Source of the DNA: an uncultured Paraprevotella sp.
GTDB lineage: Bacteria; Bacteroidota; Bacteroidia; Bacteroidales; Bacteroidaceae
Assembly: GCA_944321525.1 (NCBI GenBank)
Contig: CALULQ010000027.1
Coordinates: 1 to 54,330 of the forward strand
Direction: 5' to 3'
Length of the DNA stretch: 54,330 bases
Position numbers and translations under genes: made by a program. The notes below the pieces were generated by a model. It searched no databases. It was given only the letters and a program-made list of their open reading frames with translations, and was not told the DNA's origin. This document shows, one piece after another, positions 46,475 to 54,330 of this stretch; within the stretch, counting starts at the first letter, position 1, and every line of letters begins with the position of its first letter.

Positions 46475-47746
46475 ATGAATTTGAAGGTGCGCTTGACGGT
46501 GATGAACTTCCTGGAATATGCCGTGTGGGGGGCCTACCTCACTTCGATGGGAAGTTATTTGGTGAAAATCGGGCTGGAAAACCACATCGGGTGGTTCTAC
46601 TCCGTGCAGGGCTTCATGTCCCTGTTCATGCCTGCCTTGGTGGGCATCATCGCCGACCGCTGGCTGCAGGGGCAGAAGGTGTTGAGCCTTTGCCATACGC
46701 TGGCGGGCCTCTTCATGCTGGCAGCCTCGTTCTACGGTTTCGAGGCGGAAAGCAGTGTGTCCTTTGCCACGCTTTTCACGCTCTATGCCCTGAGCGTGGC
46801 ATTCTTCATGCCCACCATCGCGTTGGCCAACTCCGTGGCCTACTCCGCCTTGGAGGGGGCAGGCCTTGACGCGGTGAAGGACTTTCCGCCCATCCGCGTG
46901 TTCGGCACCGTCGGGTTCATCTGTTCCATGTGGGTCGTCGACTTGGGAGGCATGCAGGAAAATGCGGGGCAGTTCGCCTTTTCGGGCGCACTGAGCCTGC
47001 TGCTCGGAGCCTACGCGCTGACGCTTCCGGCCTGCCCCGTGAGCCGCGCTTCCGAACGCAAGAGCCTGACGGAAGCCTTGGGGCTGCGGGCCTTCGCGCT
47101 GTTCAAGCAGAAGCGCATGGCCTTGTTCTTCGTCTTTTCCATGTTGCTGGGCATCTGCCTGCAAATCACCAACGGCTTTGCCAGCCCCTTCATCTTCTCA
47201 TTCGGCGCGCTGCCCGAATATGCCGACACGTTCGGCGTGCAGCATGCCAACATCCTGATTTCCATTTCCCAAATCAGCGAGACGTGCTGCATCCTGCTCA
47301 TCCCGTTCTTCCTGAGCCGCTTCGGCATCAAGCGGGTGATGTTCATCGCCATCCTGGCATGGGTGCTCCGCTTCGCCTTCTTTGCCATTGGCAATCCGGG
47401 GCCGGGTGTGTGGCTGTTCGTCTTGTCGATGCTGGTCTATGGCGTGGCTTTCGACTTCTTCAACATATCGGGGTCGCTGTTCGTCAATCAGGAAACAGAC
47501 ATGCGGATACGCAGCAGCGCGCAGGGACTGTTCATGATGATGACCAACGGGTTCGGCGCCACTGTGGGCACGCTGTCGGCCCAGGCCGTCATCAACCATT
47601 TCGTTTACGACTTGCCATCGACGGCAACGGGACAGGAAATCGTTGACGGATGGAACACATGTTGGCTCATCTTTGCCGGTTACGCCTTGGTCGTGGCCAT
47701 CTTGTTTTCCATCTTTTTCAAGTACAAACATGTAGTTAAGGAGTAG
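46475..47746 (+). CDS. Nucleoside:H+ symporter family MFS transporter
   Basis: A 423-residue, twelve-helix permease of the NupG/nucleoside-H+ symporter family: MNLKVRLTVMNFLEYAVWGAYLTSMGSYL at the N-terminus, FYSVQGFMSLFMPALVGIIADRWLQGQKVLSLCHTLAGL, LEGAGLDAVKDFPPIRVFGTVGFI and the later segment FGVQHANILISISQISETCCILLIPFFLSRFGIKRVMF. It imports purine or pyrimidine nucleosides across the inner membrane (substrate inferred). The ATG at 46475 gives the standard length. A weak TTACTTTG -7 box precedes it at 46423-46430. It is 15 bases upstream of the bifunctional nuclease gene and begins a seven-gene run. Confidence 0.9.
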   Translation: MNLKVRLTVMNFLEYAVWGAYLTSMGSYLVKIGLENHIGWFYSVQGFMSLFMPALVGIIADRWLQGQKVLSLCHTLAGLFMLAASFYGFEAESSVSFATLFTLYALSVAFFMPTIALANSVAYSALEGAGLDAVKDFPPIRVFGTVGFICSMWVVDLGGMQENAGQFAFSGALSLLLGAYALTLPACPVSRASERKSLTEALGLRAFALFKQKRMALFFVFSMLLGICLQITNGFASPFIFSFGALPEYADTFGVQHANILISISQISETCCILLIPFFLSRFGIKRVMFIAILAWVLRFAFFAIGNPGPGVWLFVLSMLVYGVAFDFFNISGSLFVNQETDMRIRSSAQGLFMMMTNGFGATVGTLSAQAVINHFVYDLPSTATGQEIVDGWNTCWLIFAGYALVVAILFSIFFKYKHVVKE

Positions 47747-47761
47747 AAAAGGAAAAGGAAC

Positions 47762-48319
47762 ATGAACGAGGGGGTGAAAGAACTGAAGATACTGACCGTT
47801 TCCAAGTGTACGGAAGACGGGGCCGCGTACATGGCTATCCTGCGCGAAAAGGACGGCAAACGCATCCTGCCGGTACTGATGGAGCGGAGCGAGGCGCTGC
47901 AACTGCTGATGAAGATGAAAGACGGGCGGCGGCCGGTGTTGCCGTCGTCCATGGCCGACGTGATGCGCGCCGCATTCCTGCAATGCGGCATGGACGTGGA
48001 GGAGGTGCGCATCGCCAACGTGGAGGCCGGGGTGACGTATTGCCATCTGCTCTACAGGGACGAGAACGTGTTCCACATGGTGCGCTATTGCAAAGCGGCC
48101 GACTGCCTCATATTGGCCTACACCTTCGACTGCCCCATCACCATCAGTGAAACATTGCTGGAGAAACAGTACATGCGCGAAGTGGGGGACGGGCTGTATT
48201 CCATGCCCGTGAATTCGGTGAACATCGAGGCCTTGCAGGAAGCGCTGAAACGTGCGGTGGAAGAAGAAAATTACGAATTGGCATCGCAGTTGCGCGATGA
48301 AATAAGACGGCGGAAATGA
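47762..48319 (+). CDS. Bifunctional nuclease family protein (DUF151) with UVR motif
   Basis: A 185-residue protein of the bifunctional nuclease/DUF151 family: LKILTVSKCTEDGAAYMAILREKDGKRILPVLMERSEALQLLMKM (residues 8-52), then a second half that begins VFHMVRYCKAADCLILAYTFDCPITISETLLEKQYM. The last 30 residues (ALKRAVEEENYELASQLRDEIRRRK) are a UVR (UvrB/UvrC-type) helical motif. Members cleave DNA and RNA in vitro; the role in bacteria is unclear. Ribosome-binding site AAAAGGAAAAGGAAC. It overlaps the rsmE start by four bases (ATGA). Confidence 0.88.
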   Translation: MNEGVKELKILTVSKCTEDGAAYMAILREKDGKRILPVLMERSEALQLLMKMKDGRRPVLPSSMADVMRAAFLQCGMDVEEVRIANVEAGVTYCHLLYRDENVFHMVRYCKAADCLILAYTFDCPITISETLLEKQYMREVGDGLYSMPVNSVNIEALQEALKRAVEEENYELASQLRDEIRRRK

Positions 48320-49077
48320 AGGAAATCCATACTTTTTATGTCCCGGAGGCTGATTCGGCCACGGAACTACCGGCGGAGGAGGCCGCACACTGCCTGCGGG
48401 TGCTCCGCCTGCAGGCAGGCGACGAAATACGCCTGACCGACGGAAACGGCTCTTTCTACAGGGCCGAGATAGCGGAAACGACGGGCAAACGCTGTTCATA
48501 CCGCGTGTTGGAGGCATGCCCGCACGGGCGGGAGTGGCAGGGACACCTGCACCTGGCCGTGGCGCCCACCAAGAACATGGACCGGACGGAATGGCTGGCC
48601 GAGAAAGCCACGGAAATCGGGTTCGACGAACTGACCTTCCTGGACTGCCGCTATTCGGAGCGGAAAGTGGTGAAGACGGAGCGCATCGACAAAATACTGG
48701 TGGCGGCCATGAAACAAAGCCACAAGGCTTTCAAGCCCCGGCTGAACGGGATGGAGGATTTCAAGAAGTTCGTTTCCCGGCCTTTCAGCGGGCAGAAGTT
48801 CATCGCACATTGCTATGACGAAGCCGACGTGAGGGGCGAAGACAAGGCCGAAACGGACAAGACCATGGACGGGGGAAAGCCTTTCCTGCTGGACGTATTG
48901 GAAACCGACGGAGAGGCGCTGGTCCTTGTGGGACCGGAAGGAGACTTCAGCCTGGACGAGGTGCGCCTGGCGTTGGCCAACGGATTCCGTTCCGTGAGTC
49001 TGGGCCGAAGCCGCTTGCGCACGGAAACGGCCGCACTGGTGGCCGTGCACCTGATGCACATCCGCCATGCGATATGA
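48316..49077 (+). CDS. rsmE: 16S rRNA m3U1498 methyltransferase RsmE
   Basis: RsmE methylates N3 of U1498 in 16S rRNA using SAM. The 253-residue protein has an N-terminal PUA-like region (MKEIHTFYVPEADSATELPAEEAAHCLRVLRLQAGDEIRLTDGNG) and a SPOUT knotted C-terminal domain with the SAM-binding sites WLAEKATEIGFDELTFLDCRYSERK, LVLVGPEGDFSLDEVRLA and SVSLGRSRLRTETAALVAVHLM. Length and motifs are as in E. coli. Translationally coupled to the nuclease gene by an ATGA overlap. Confidence 0.95.
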   Translation: MKEIHTFYVPEADSATELPAEEAAHCLRVLRLQAGDEIRLTDGNGSFYRAEIAETTGKRCSYRVLEACPHGREWQGHLHLAVAPTKNMDRTEWLAEKATEIGFDELTFLDCRYSERKVVKTERIDKILVAAMKQSHKAFKPRLNGMEDFKKFVSRPFSGQKFIAHCYDEADVRGEDKAETDKTMDGGKPFLLDVLETDGEALVLVGPEGDFSLDEVRLALANGFRSVSLGRSRLRTETAALVAVHLMHIRHAI

Positions 49078-49108
49078 AAACTCATGTAACAAGATAAAAC
49101 AGGAAATA

Positions 49109-50533
49109 ATGAAGAAAAAAACATGGATATGGATGGCGGCCGCGGCGGTCGTGGCCTGTGCGGGAGCTTATTGGGGCTACCGTACCTGGGCAGCCGACGA
49201 CTACGTGCACGCCTTGCCCGCGCGGCCGAAAGTGCTGATGGCCGTAGACTGGGCACAAGTGGCCGAAGGAGCGGGCATAGGAATGGACGGGCTGGCCTCG
49301 CTAGCGCCCGGCGGCATGGAAATCCCGGAAGGGATTGATTGGACAAAGACGTCGTATGCCTTTGTTTCGGGCAAGGAATATGTGGGCCTTCTGGCTGCAG
49401 TGTCCGATGAAACGCGCCTGGCGGAATGGTTCCGCAAGGCGGCCGGAAAGGGGCTGTGCAAAGACGTGGAAGAACGGAACGGACGCCATTGGACGGTGTG
49501 GGACAACAGTTGGATGGTGGGGTTCGACGACCGCGCTTTGCTGGTCATGGGCCCCGGCGTGCCGTCGGCCATGGACGTGTTGCGCCAGGAAATCACCGCC
49601 GACCTGCGGCAAGACAAGGAGAAAAGCGGAATGGCATCTGCCTTGTTTGCCGATGTGGAACAAGCGGGCGGAGGATGCGTCTTTGCCGCCCGGCTGGATG
49701 CGCTTCCCGACATTTATGGCAACGAACTGGCTTTCGGCTGGCCGGAACATGCCAACCTGAGCGACGTGAATGTGGTGGCGGGAATGTGCTTTCTGGAAAA
49801 CGGATTGACCGTGGATGCGGAAATCCGCTCCAAAAATTCCGAAATCAACAAATATTATGAACAGTTGGCCCTGCTGGGCGGGGAAATCTCGGGCGAATAT
49901 GCCTCTTATGTGCCCGAAAAGGCCTTGGGGTGGCTTTGCATGGACATCGACGGCGAACGACTGCTTGAGCAGTTGCGGAAGAACCCTCTGGTGCGCACCT
50001 ACCTGATGGGACTGAACATGGGAGTGGATGCCGACCTGATGATCCGGAGCGTAGATGGCGACGTGGCCATCACTCTCGTGCCGCGCGATGCCTTGGAGAA
50101 CGGGATGCTCTTGACGGCACATTTGGGGAAGAAAGACTTCCTGGAAGAAGCGCCCTATTGGAAAGAAAGCGCCGCCAAAAGCGGGGCGCTGGAGTTCCGT
50201 GACTTCGGAAACAACCGTTTCTTCATGGGGACGGGAAGCCTGAGAGCCTATTTCGGAGTAGCCGGAGAGACGCTCTACGTGACACCTGACGAGGAATTGG
50301 CCCGGCAGGTGTGCGCACGGAAGACTTCCACGCTGGACGAATGGGAAGACGAAATCGAAGGCAGCCGCTTTTTCTTGTGGTGCAATCTGGAGCAACTCCG
50401 GCACTTGGACGAGTGGCCGCAACGGCTGGACTTGTTTAGCGACCTGGTGTTGCGGTCTTCCGACGCGCGGCATTTCACTGTCGACCTGAGGGGCGCCAAG
50501 GGGCAAAAGGTGTGGAAAACATTGTTGGAATAA
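49109..50533 (+). CDS. Membrane-anchored protein of unknown function (DUF4836-like)
   Basis: A 474-residue protein with an N-terminal transmembrane or signal anchor (WIWMAAAAVVACAGAYWGYRTWAADDY) and no lipobox. The soluble part contains blocks such as PKVLMAVDWAQVAEGAGIGMDG, YAFVSGKEYVGLLAAVSDETRLAEWF, LLVMGPGVPSAMDVLRQEI and EITADLRQDKEKSGMASALFADVEQ, a pattern seen in the DUF4836 family of Bacteroidota, though I can only place it there tentatively. It probably faces the periplasm. The ATG at 49109 is preferred (ribosome-binding site AGGAAATA) over one 42 bases earlier that overlaps rsmE. It lies three bases before the ABC ATPase gene. Confidence 0.65.
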   Translation: MKKKTWIWMAAAAVVACAGAYWGYRTWAADDYVHALPARPKVLMAVDWAQVAEGAGIGMDGLASLAPGGMEIPEGIDWTKTSYAFVSGKEYVGLLAAVSDETRLAEWFRKAAGKGLCKDVEERNGRHWTVWDNSWMVGFDDRALLVMGPGVPSAMDVLRQEITADLRQDKEKSGMASALFADVEQAGGGCVFAARLDALPDIYGNELAFGWPEHANLSDVNVVAGMCFLENGLTVDAEIRSKNSEINKYYEQLALLGGEISGEYASYVPEKALGWLCMDIDGERLLEQLRKNPLVRTYLMGLNMGVDADLMIRSVDGDVAITLVPRDALENGMLLTAHLGKKDFLEEAPYWKESAAKSGALEFRDFGNNRFFMGTGSLRAYFGVAGETLYVTPDEELARQVCARKTSTLDEWEDEIEGSRFFLWCNLEQLRHLDEWPQRLDLFSDLVLRSSDARHFTVDLRGAKGQKVWKTLLE

Positions 50534-50536
50534 GGT

Positions 50537-51181
50537 ATGGACAAAATTGAGTTGAAGAACACGCTGCCGGAAGTATTCGCACTGCGCGACGACATCCGGA
50601 GCGACATTTGGCACCAAGAGGTCACGTTCGAGCGCGGACACCTGTATCTGGTGGAGGCCGAATCGGGAACGGGCAAATCATCATTGTGCAGCTACATCAT
50701 CGGTTATCGCGACGATTACCAAGGCATCATTTGTTTCGACGGGAAGAACATCCGACACAACAAGGTGCAAGACTGGGTGGAACTGCGCAAACGCTCGTTG
50801 AGCATGCTGTTCCAGGAACTGCGGCTGTTTCCGGAACTGACGGCTTATGAGAATGTGGCCATCAAGAACAACCTCACGGGGTTCAAGAAGAAGAAACAAA
50901 TAGAGGCGTGGTTCGGCGCTCTTGGAATTGGCGACAAAATGCACGAGAAGGTAGGAAGAATGAGTTTCGGACAACAACAGCGTGTGGCCATGATGCGGGC
51001 GCTGGTGCAGCCTTTCGACTTCCTGCTGGCCGACGAGCCGGTCAGCCATCTTGATGACGAGAACGGGCGCGTGATGGGGGAAATCATGATGGAAGAGGCC
51101 CGTGCGCAAGGTGCGGGAGTCATCGTGACCAGCATCGGAAAACATATAGGGTTGGACTACGAAAAGACATTCAAGTTATGA
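50537..51181 (+). CDS. ABC transporter ATP-binding protein
   Basis: A 214-residue ABC ATPase. Walker A is VEAESGTGKSSLC (about residue 40), the Q-loop MLFQELRLFPELTAYENV, the signature degenerates to RMSFGQQQRVAMM (instead of LSGGQ) and Walker B is FDFLLADEPVSHLDDEN. After Walker B the usual switch histidine (normally in a T-H-D) is replaced: the sequence reads VIVTSIGKHIG. Loss of that His in ABC proteins normally slows or uncouples ATP hydrolysis, so it may work as a regulated or slow ATPase. It overlaps the following permease gene by four bases, and the two form an ABC pair. Confidence 0.88.
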   Translation: MDKIELKNTLPEVFALRDDIRSDIWHQEVTFERGHLYLVEAESGTGKSSLCSYIIGYRDDYQGIICFDGKNIRHNKVQDWVELRKRSLSMLFQELRLFPELTAYENVAIKNNLTGFKKKKQIEAWFGALGIGDKMHEKVGRMSFGQQQRVAMMRALVQPFDFLLADEPVSHLDDENGRVMGEIMMEEARAQGAGVIVTSIGKHIGLDYEKTFKL

Positions 51182-52380
51182 GTTTGGTTTGGAAGTTACT
51201 TCGCCAGCATATCAGCTTGCCGCAGTTCGCAGGCTTTTTCTTTGCCAATTTGCTGGGCATGCTCATCGTATTGCTGGGCGTGCAATTTTATTATGACGTG
51301 CTCCCCGTATTCACGCAGGGAGACGGCTTCATCAAAAAAGATTATCTGATTGTGTCCAAGCGCATCAGCATGGTGGGCAGCTTTGGCGGACGGAGCAACA
51401 GCTTTTCGCCGGCGGACATTGATGAAATACGAAACCAGAAATTCTGTAGAAGCGTGGGGGCATTCACCTCGAGCCACTACGAGGTGGGAGCAAGCATGGG
51501 GGCCGAAGGCATGGGATATATGAGCACGGAAATGTTCTTTGAATCCGTGCCCGACCGTTTCGTGGATACCGACCGCGACGGCTGGCACTTCGACCCGTCG
51601 GCCGACCGCACCGTGCCCATCATCTTGCCGCGCAGTTATCTGGCCATCTATAACTTTGGTTTCGCACAAAGCCGCTCCCTCCCAAAATTGTCGGAAGGCG
51701 TAATCGGCATGGTGGATTTGGCCATACACTTGCGCGGGAACGGGCACGAAGAGATCATGAAAGGGCGGGTCATAGGCTTCAGCAACCGGCTGAACACCAT
51801 ATTGGTGCCCGAGAGCTTCATGGAGTGGAGCAACCGGACGTTCGCGCCGGAAGCGGATACCGCCCCCACGAGGCTGATAGTTGAAGTGGACAATCCCACA
51901 GATGACGCCATCGCACGGTTCTTGCAAGAAAAAGGCTATGAGACAGACAGTGACAAACTGGATGCCGGACGCACAACCTATTTTCTGAAAGTCGTTTCGG
52001 GCGTCATGCTGTGTGTCGGGCTCCTCATCAGTGCGTTGTCTTTCTACATCCTGATGCTGAGCATTTACCTCTTGGTACAGAAGAACACGACAAAGCTGGA
52101 GAACCTTTTGCTTATAGGATATAGTCCGTGGAGGGTGGGGATGCCTTACCAAGCCCTGACGGTGGGGATGAATTTATTGGTATTAATGTTGGCTTTGGGC
52201 TTCCTGTCGCTCCTGAGGGGCTTCTATATAGACACCATTTCGGTGCTGTTCCCTCAGATGGAGGATGCCGGAATGTGGCCTGCCTTGGCCTTGGGCATTG
52301 TGCTGTGCCTGCTGGTGAGCGTCCTGAACGTGTGCGCCATCCATGCCAAAGTGTTGGCCATTTGGAAACATAAAGGATAA
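51178..52380 (+). CDS. FtsX-like permease of an ABC transporter
   Basis: A 400-residue membrane protein. One transmembrane helix near residue 18 (AGFFFANLLGMLIVLLGVQFYY), a large periplasmic segment (about 45-275), then three helices: VVSGVMLCVGLLISALSFYILMLSIYL, ALTVGMNLLVLMLALGFLSLL and ALALGIVLCLLVSVLNVCA. This four-helix MacB/FtsX-like plan, with a large exported loop, fits type VII ABC systems (mechanotransmission, not uptake). Its start overlaps the ATPase gene by four bases. Its partners in this operon are the DUF4836-like protein and the kinase-RapZ fusion. Confidence 0.85.
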   Translation: MSLVWKLLRQHISLPQFAGFFFANLLGMLIVLLGVQFYYDVLPVFTQGDGFIKKDYLIVSKRISMVGSFGGRSNSFSPADIDEIRNQKFCRSVGAFTSSHYEVGASMGAEGMGYMSTEMFFESVPDRFVDTDRDGWHFDPSADRTVPIILPRSYLAIYNFGFAQSRSLPKLSEGVIGMVDLAIHLRGNGHEEIMKGRVIGFSNRLNTILVPESFMEWSNRTFAPEADTAPTRLIVEVDNPTDDAIARFLQEKGYETDSDKLDAGRTTYFLKVVSGVMLCVGLLISALSFYILMLSIYLLVQKNTTKLENLLLIGYSPWRVGMPYQALTVGMNLLVLMLALGFLSLLRGFYIDTISVLFPQMEDAGMWPALALGIVLCLLVSVLNVCAIHAKVLAIWKHKG

Positions 52381-52386
52381 GGTGAA

Positions 52387-53898
52387 ATGGAACGAGTTCT
52401 ACAATTATATAAGGAATGGAAAGGTTGCATGCCGCGAACTGCGGAGCAACTGCCCGGCGCTGGAAGCAACCGGAAATATTATAGGCTCACGGACGACAGG
52501 GGAGAGACGGTGATTGGTGTCGGGGGGACGTCGCGCGAGGAAAACGAGGCTTTCGTCGGCCTGGCTCGCCATTTCGCATCCAAGCAGCTGCCTGTTCCCC
52601 ACATCTTGGCAGTTTCGGCAGACAGCATGTGTTATCTGCAAACAGACTTGGGACACCGCAGCTTATACGATGCCCTGGCCGAAGGGCGCAAAAGGGGAGG
52701 GGCTTATTCTGAAAAAGAAAAGGAACTGTTGCGGCGAACCATTGAAGCCTTGCCCCGGATTCAATATAAAGGAGCGGAAGGTTTGGATTTCGGTTGCTGT
52801 TATCCCCTGCCGGAGATGGACGCGCAGGCCGTTGCTTTCGACTTGAACTATTTCAAATATTGCTTCCTGAAGCCTTCTGGACTGGACTTCCACGAAGGAC
52901 GGCTGGAGGAGGACTTCCGCGCAATGGCAGCAGACTTGGCGGTACGGCCAAGCGAGAACACCTTCCTTTACCGCGATTTCCAGGCGCGAAATGTGATGCT
53001 GGACGATGAAGGAAGGCCCTATTTCATAGATTTCCAAGGTGGACGCAAAGGAGCTGCGGAATATGATGTGGCCAGCTTTTTATGGCAGGCATCGGCACAC
53101 TATTCCCCAGCGTTGCGGCAAGAATTGGTGGATGCCTACTTGAAAGCATCCCGCCCATACAGACGTATAAGTGACGAAGCATTCCAATCAAGGCTGAAAC
53201 GCTTCGTGTTGTTCCGCACGTTGCAAGTGTTGGGCGCTTATGGCTTCAGGGGCTACTTTGAACGGAAACCTTATTTCTTGGATAGCATCCCGCCTGCCAT
53301 CGCCAATTTGCGGTGTTTGTTGGAGAACGACGAAGTTTGCCCTTACCCTTATCTTCATGCTTTGTTAAAAGAATTAGTTGCATTGCCTCGTCTTGCGGAG
53401 AGCATGGAAATGCCTTCGCCCGGTGAAGAAAAAAACTACGGAAAAGTTGTTGACGAATGCAAGGCAACACCCGAAATAGGAAAATCTCCGTTAGTGGTGC
53501 GTGTGTTTAGTTTCTCTTATCGGAAGGGAATACCGGAAGATGAAAGCGGGAACGGTGGAGGATATGTGTTCGACTGTCGCGCCACACACAATCCCGGACG
53601 TTACGAACAATATAAGACGTTGACCGGTTTGGACGAACCGGTAATCCGTTTCCTGGAAGAAGACGGGGAGATTCTTCGTTTCTTGGAGAGTGTATACCAT
53701 CTGGCCGACACACATGTGGAGCGATATATGGAACGTGGATTCACCGACTTGATGTTTGCATTCGGCTGCACCGGCGGACAGCACCGCAGCGTGTATTCCG
53801 CCCAACATCTGGCCCTGCATCTGCATGAGAAGTATGGCATAGAAGTGCGGCTCGAACATCGCGAACAAGGCATACGGGAAACGTGGCCGGCAACTTAA
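52387..53898 (+). CDS. Fusion of AmgK-like phosphotransferase and RapZ C-terminal domain
   Basis: A 503-residue cytosolic protein with two modules. Residues 1-330 are a small-molecule kinase of the APH/AmgK type: Gly-rich loop GAGSNRKYYRL (24-34), catalytic loop FLYRDFQARNVML with Asp197 and Asn202, and the metal-binding FIDFQGGRKGAAEYDVA with Asp215. Residues 367-495 match the C-terminal domain of RapZ: VRVFSFSYRKGIPEDESGN, GGYVFDCRATHNPG, DEPVIRFLEE and FAFGCTGGQHRSVYSAQHLA. In E. coli that domain binds glucosamine-6-phosphate and controls GlmZ; AmgK phosphorylates MurNAc and GlcNAc at C1 for cell-wall recycling. Only the RapZ C-terminal domain, not its P-loop half, is present. No murU-like nucleotidyltransferase is in the window. 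Confidence 0.85.
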   Translation: MERVLQLYKEWKGCMPRTAEQLPGAGSNRKYYRLTDDRGETVIGVGGTSREENEAFVGLARHFASKQLPVPHILAVSADSMCYLQTDLGHRSLYDALAEGRKRGGAYSEKEKELLRRTIEALPRIQYKGAEGLDFGCCYPLPEMDAQAVAFDLNYFKYCFLKPSGLDFHEGRLEEDFRAMAADLAVRPSENTFLYRDFQARNVMLDDEGRPYFIDFQGGRKGAAEYDVASFLWQASAHYSPALRQELVDAYLKASRPYRRISDEAFQSRLKRFVLFRTLQVLGAYGFRGYFERKPYFLDSIPPAIANLRCLLENDEVCPYPYLHALLKELVALPRLAESMEMPSPGEEKNYGKVVDECKATPEIGKSPLVVRVFSFSYRKGIPEDESGNGGGYVFDCRATHNPGRYEQYKTLTGLDEPVIRFLEEDGEILRFLESVYHLADTHVERYMERGFTDLMFAFGCTGGQHRSVYSAQHLALHLHEKYGIEVRLEHREQGIRETWPAT

Positions 53899-54210
53899 TC
53901 CGGATTCCGGTCTTGGCACTTGTTTCATCGTATCATTAAAAAAGATGAACCTTTAACTTGGAATTTTGAACACCTTTAAATTAAGGACAAAAGAAAAGAG
54001 GGGTCAGTCCGAAAAGTTGTATCATGTACTCACCTGACTTCGTCAATGCGTCACCCCAATTAGAGATTACCAGCTGGCAGGTTGAAAAGGGGCTTGATTG
54101 CACGATGCTTTTCGGTAAGGAACAATGTTTTTGTGAATACCGATTCATTTTCCGGCAATCTTATCTTGATAGTTGCGATTGTTTTGTATCCATCCGAAAC
54201 TCGGCGTGTT
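53899..54210. other. Interval between the kinase-RapZ gene and the IS66-type transposase
   Basis: No convincing gene. The first ~100 bases are A/T-rich. From about 54001 (AGGGGTCAGTCCGAAAAG) the composition and position suggest the start of the mobile element's 3' non-coding end, with the terminal inverted repeat near 54001-54020, but the exact boundary cannot be fixed from one end alone. Confidence 0.5.
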
Positions 54211-54330
54211 TCAAGTAAAGTTGTAAGGCAGTAACTTTGTGAGTTCGTCCTCTGAGATGCCCGGGTATAAGTTGTCAAGTGCGTGTTCCATCCATTTGAG
54301 CGGATTGACATTGGCGATTTCGCAGCTTCC
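54001..54330 (-). mobile_element. IS66-family insertion element, 3' end, truncated by window
   Basis: The end of an IS66-type element enters the window from the right. It comprises the transposase C-terminus (54211-54330) and about 200 bases of trailing sequence. The boundary near 54001 is inferred. Confidence 0.55.
54211..54330 (-). CDS. C-terminal fragment of IS66-family transposase
   Basis: On the minus strand the last 39 codons of a protein, open to the window edge, read SCEIANVNPLKWMEHALDN...ISEDELTKLLPYNFT and stop at 54211. This matches the conserved C-terminal tail of IS66-family transposases (…C…NPxxWxxxVL…LLPxNW). The gene is partial because the window ends at 54330. Confidence 0.75.
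   Translation of the reverse strand, partial: GSCEIANVNPLKWMEHALDNLYPGISEDELTKLLPYNFT

Overview
The window reads as chromosome of a Bacteroidales bacterium (Bacteroidota), probably a gut member of the Bacteroidaceae or Prevotellaceae with a fairly high GC content. Evidence: many upstream regions carry the Bacteroides-type -7 box TAnnTTTG (TATTTTTG, TATCTTTG, TAACTTTG), some with a TTTG-like -33 box 19-20 nt upstream, and Shine-Dalgarno signals are weak. The gene content also fits: DUF2023 beside flavodoxin, split LysO, a 6-bladed beta-propeller lipoprotein, DUF4369-TlpA and GH30. I cannot name genus or species.

Layout. 1-3.7 kb: TonB fragment, FAD oxidoreductase, SMR exporter, a structured leader RNA ahead of a two-gene LysO exporter, and an orphan vsr. 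4.6-8.2 kb: ligA, dapA and a thioredoxin-like lipoprotein. 8.3-12.9 kb: xylE-type sugar symporter, TPR protein, ridA, and a lipoprotein overlapping a small Cys-rich gene. 13.1-18 kb: membrane Zn-peptidase, Ca/Na antiporter, tRNA-Ser(GCT), a secreted unknown and a TlpA-like lipoprotein. 18.1-22.5 kb: prs, a TenI/ThiE-like gene, and a TPP-riboswitch-controlled thiE-thiC pair. 22.7-27.4 kb: three glycosyltransferases divergent from a Wzx-type flippase. 28-36.5 kb: GH30, aldo/keto reductase, long RluA-type pseudouridine synthase, outer-membrane-like protein, serB, AlaX-like editing protein, DUF2023 and flavodoxin. 36.6-44.6 kb: alpha-amylase, fabD, thiD, manC, TPR protein and glnS. 44.7-53.9 kb: candidate small RNA or attenuator, 6-bladed propeller lipoprotein, then a tight seven-gene run (nucleoside MFS, bifunctional nuclease, rsmE, membrane-anchored unknown, ABC ATPase, FtsX-like permease, AmgK-like kinase fused to a RapZ C-terminal domain). 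The window ends in the 3' part of an IS66-family element.

How genes connect. ThiC and ThiE make and use HMP-PP for thiamine under a TPP riboswitch; ThiD, which phosphorylates HMP, lies 17 kb away with its own promoter. ManC (GDP-mannose), the glycosyltransferases and the flippase fit surface polysaccharide or glycoprotein assembly. The kinase-RapZ fusion suggests amino-sugar or cell-wall recycling.

The most unusual signal is a dispersed, palindromic intergenic repeat in four copies (near 3.9, 15.5, 27.7 and 46.2 kb). It is built from 18-bp units, each a small inverted repeat around GCGG or CCGC, spaced at 22 bp by 4-nt linkers, typically TCGA. The copies occupy the long gene-free gaps that no riboswitch or mobile element accounts for. 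The second is an unassigned structured leader upstream of lysO. No CRISPR array, rRNA, integrase or prophage was seen.
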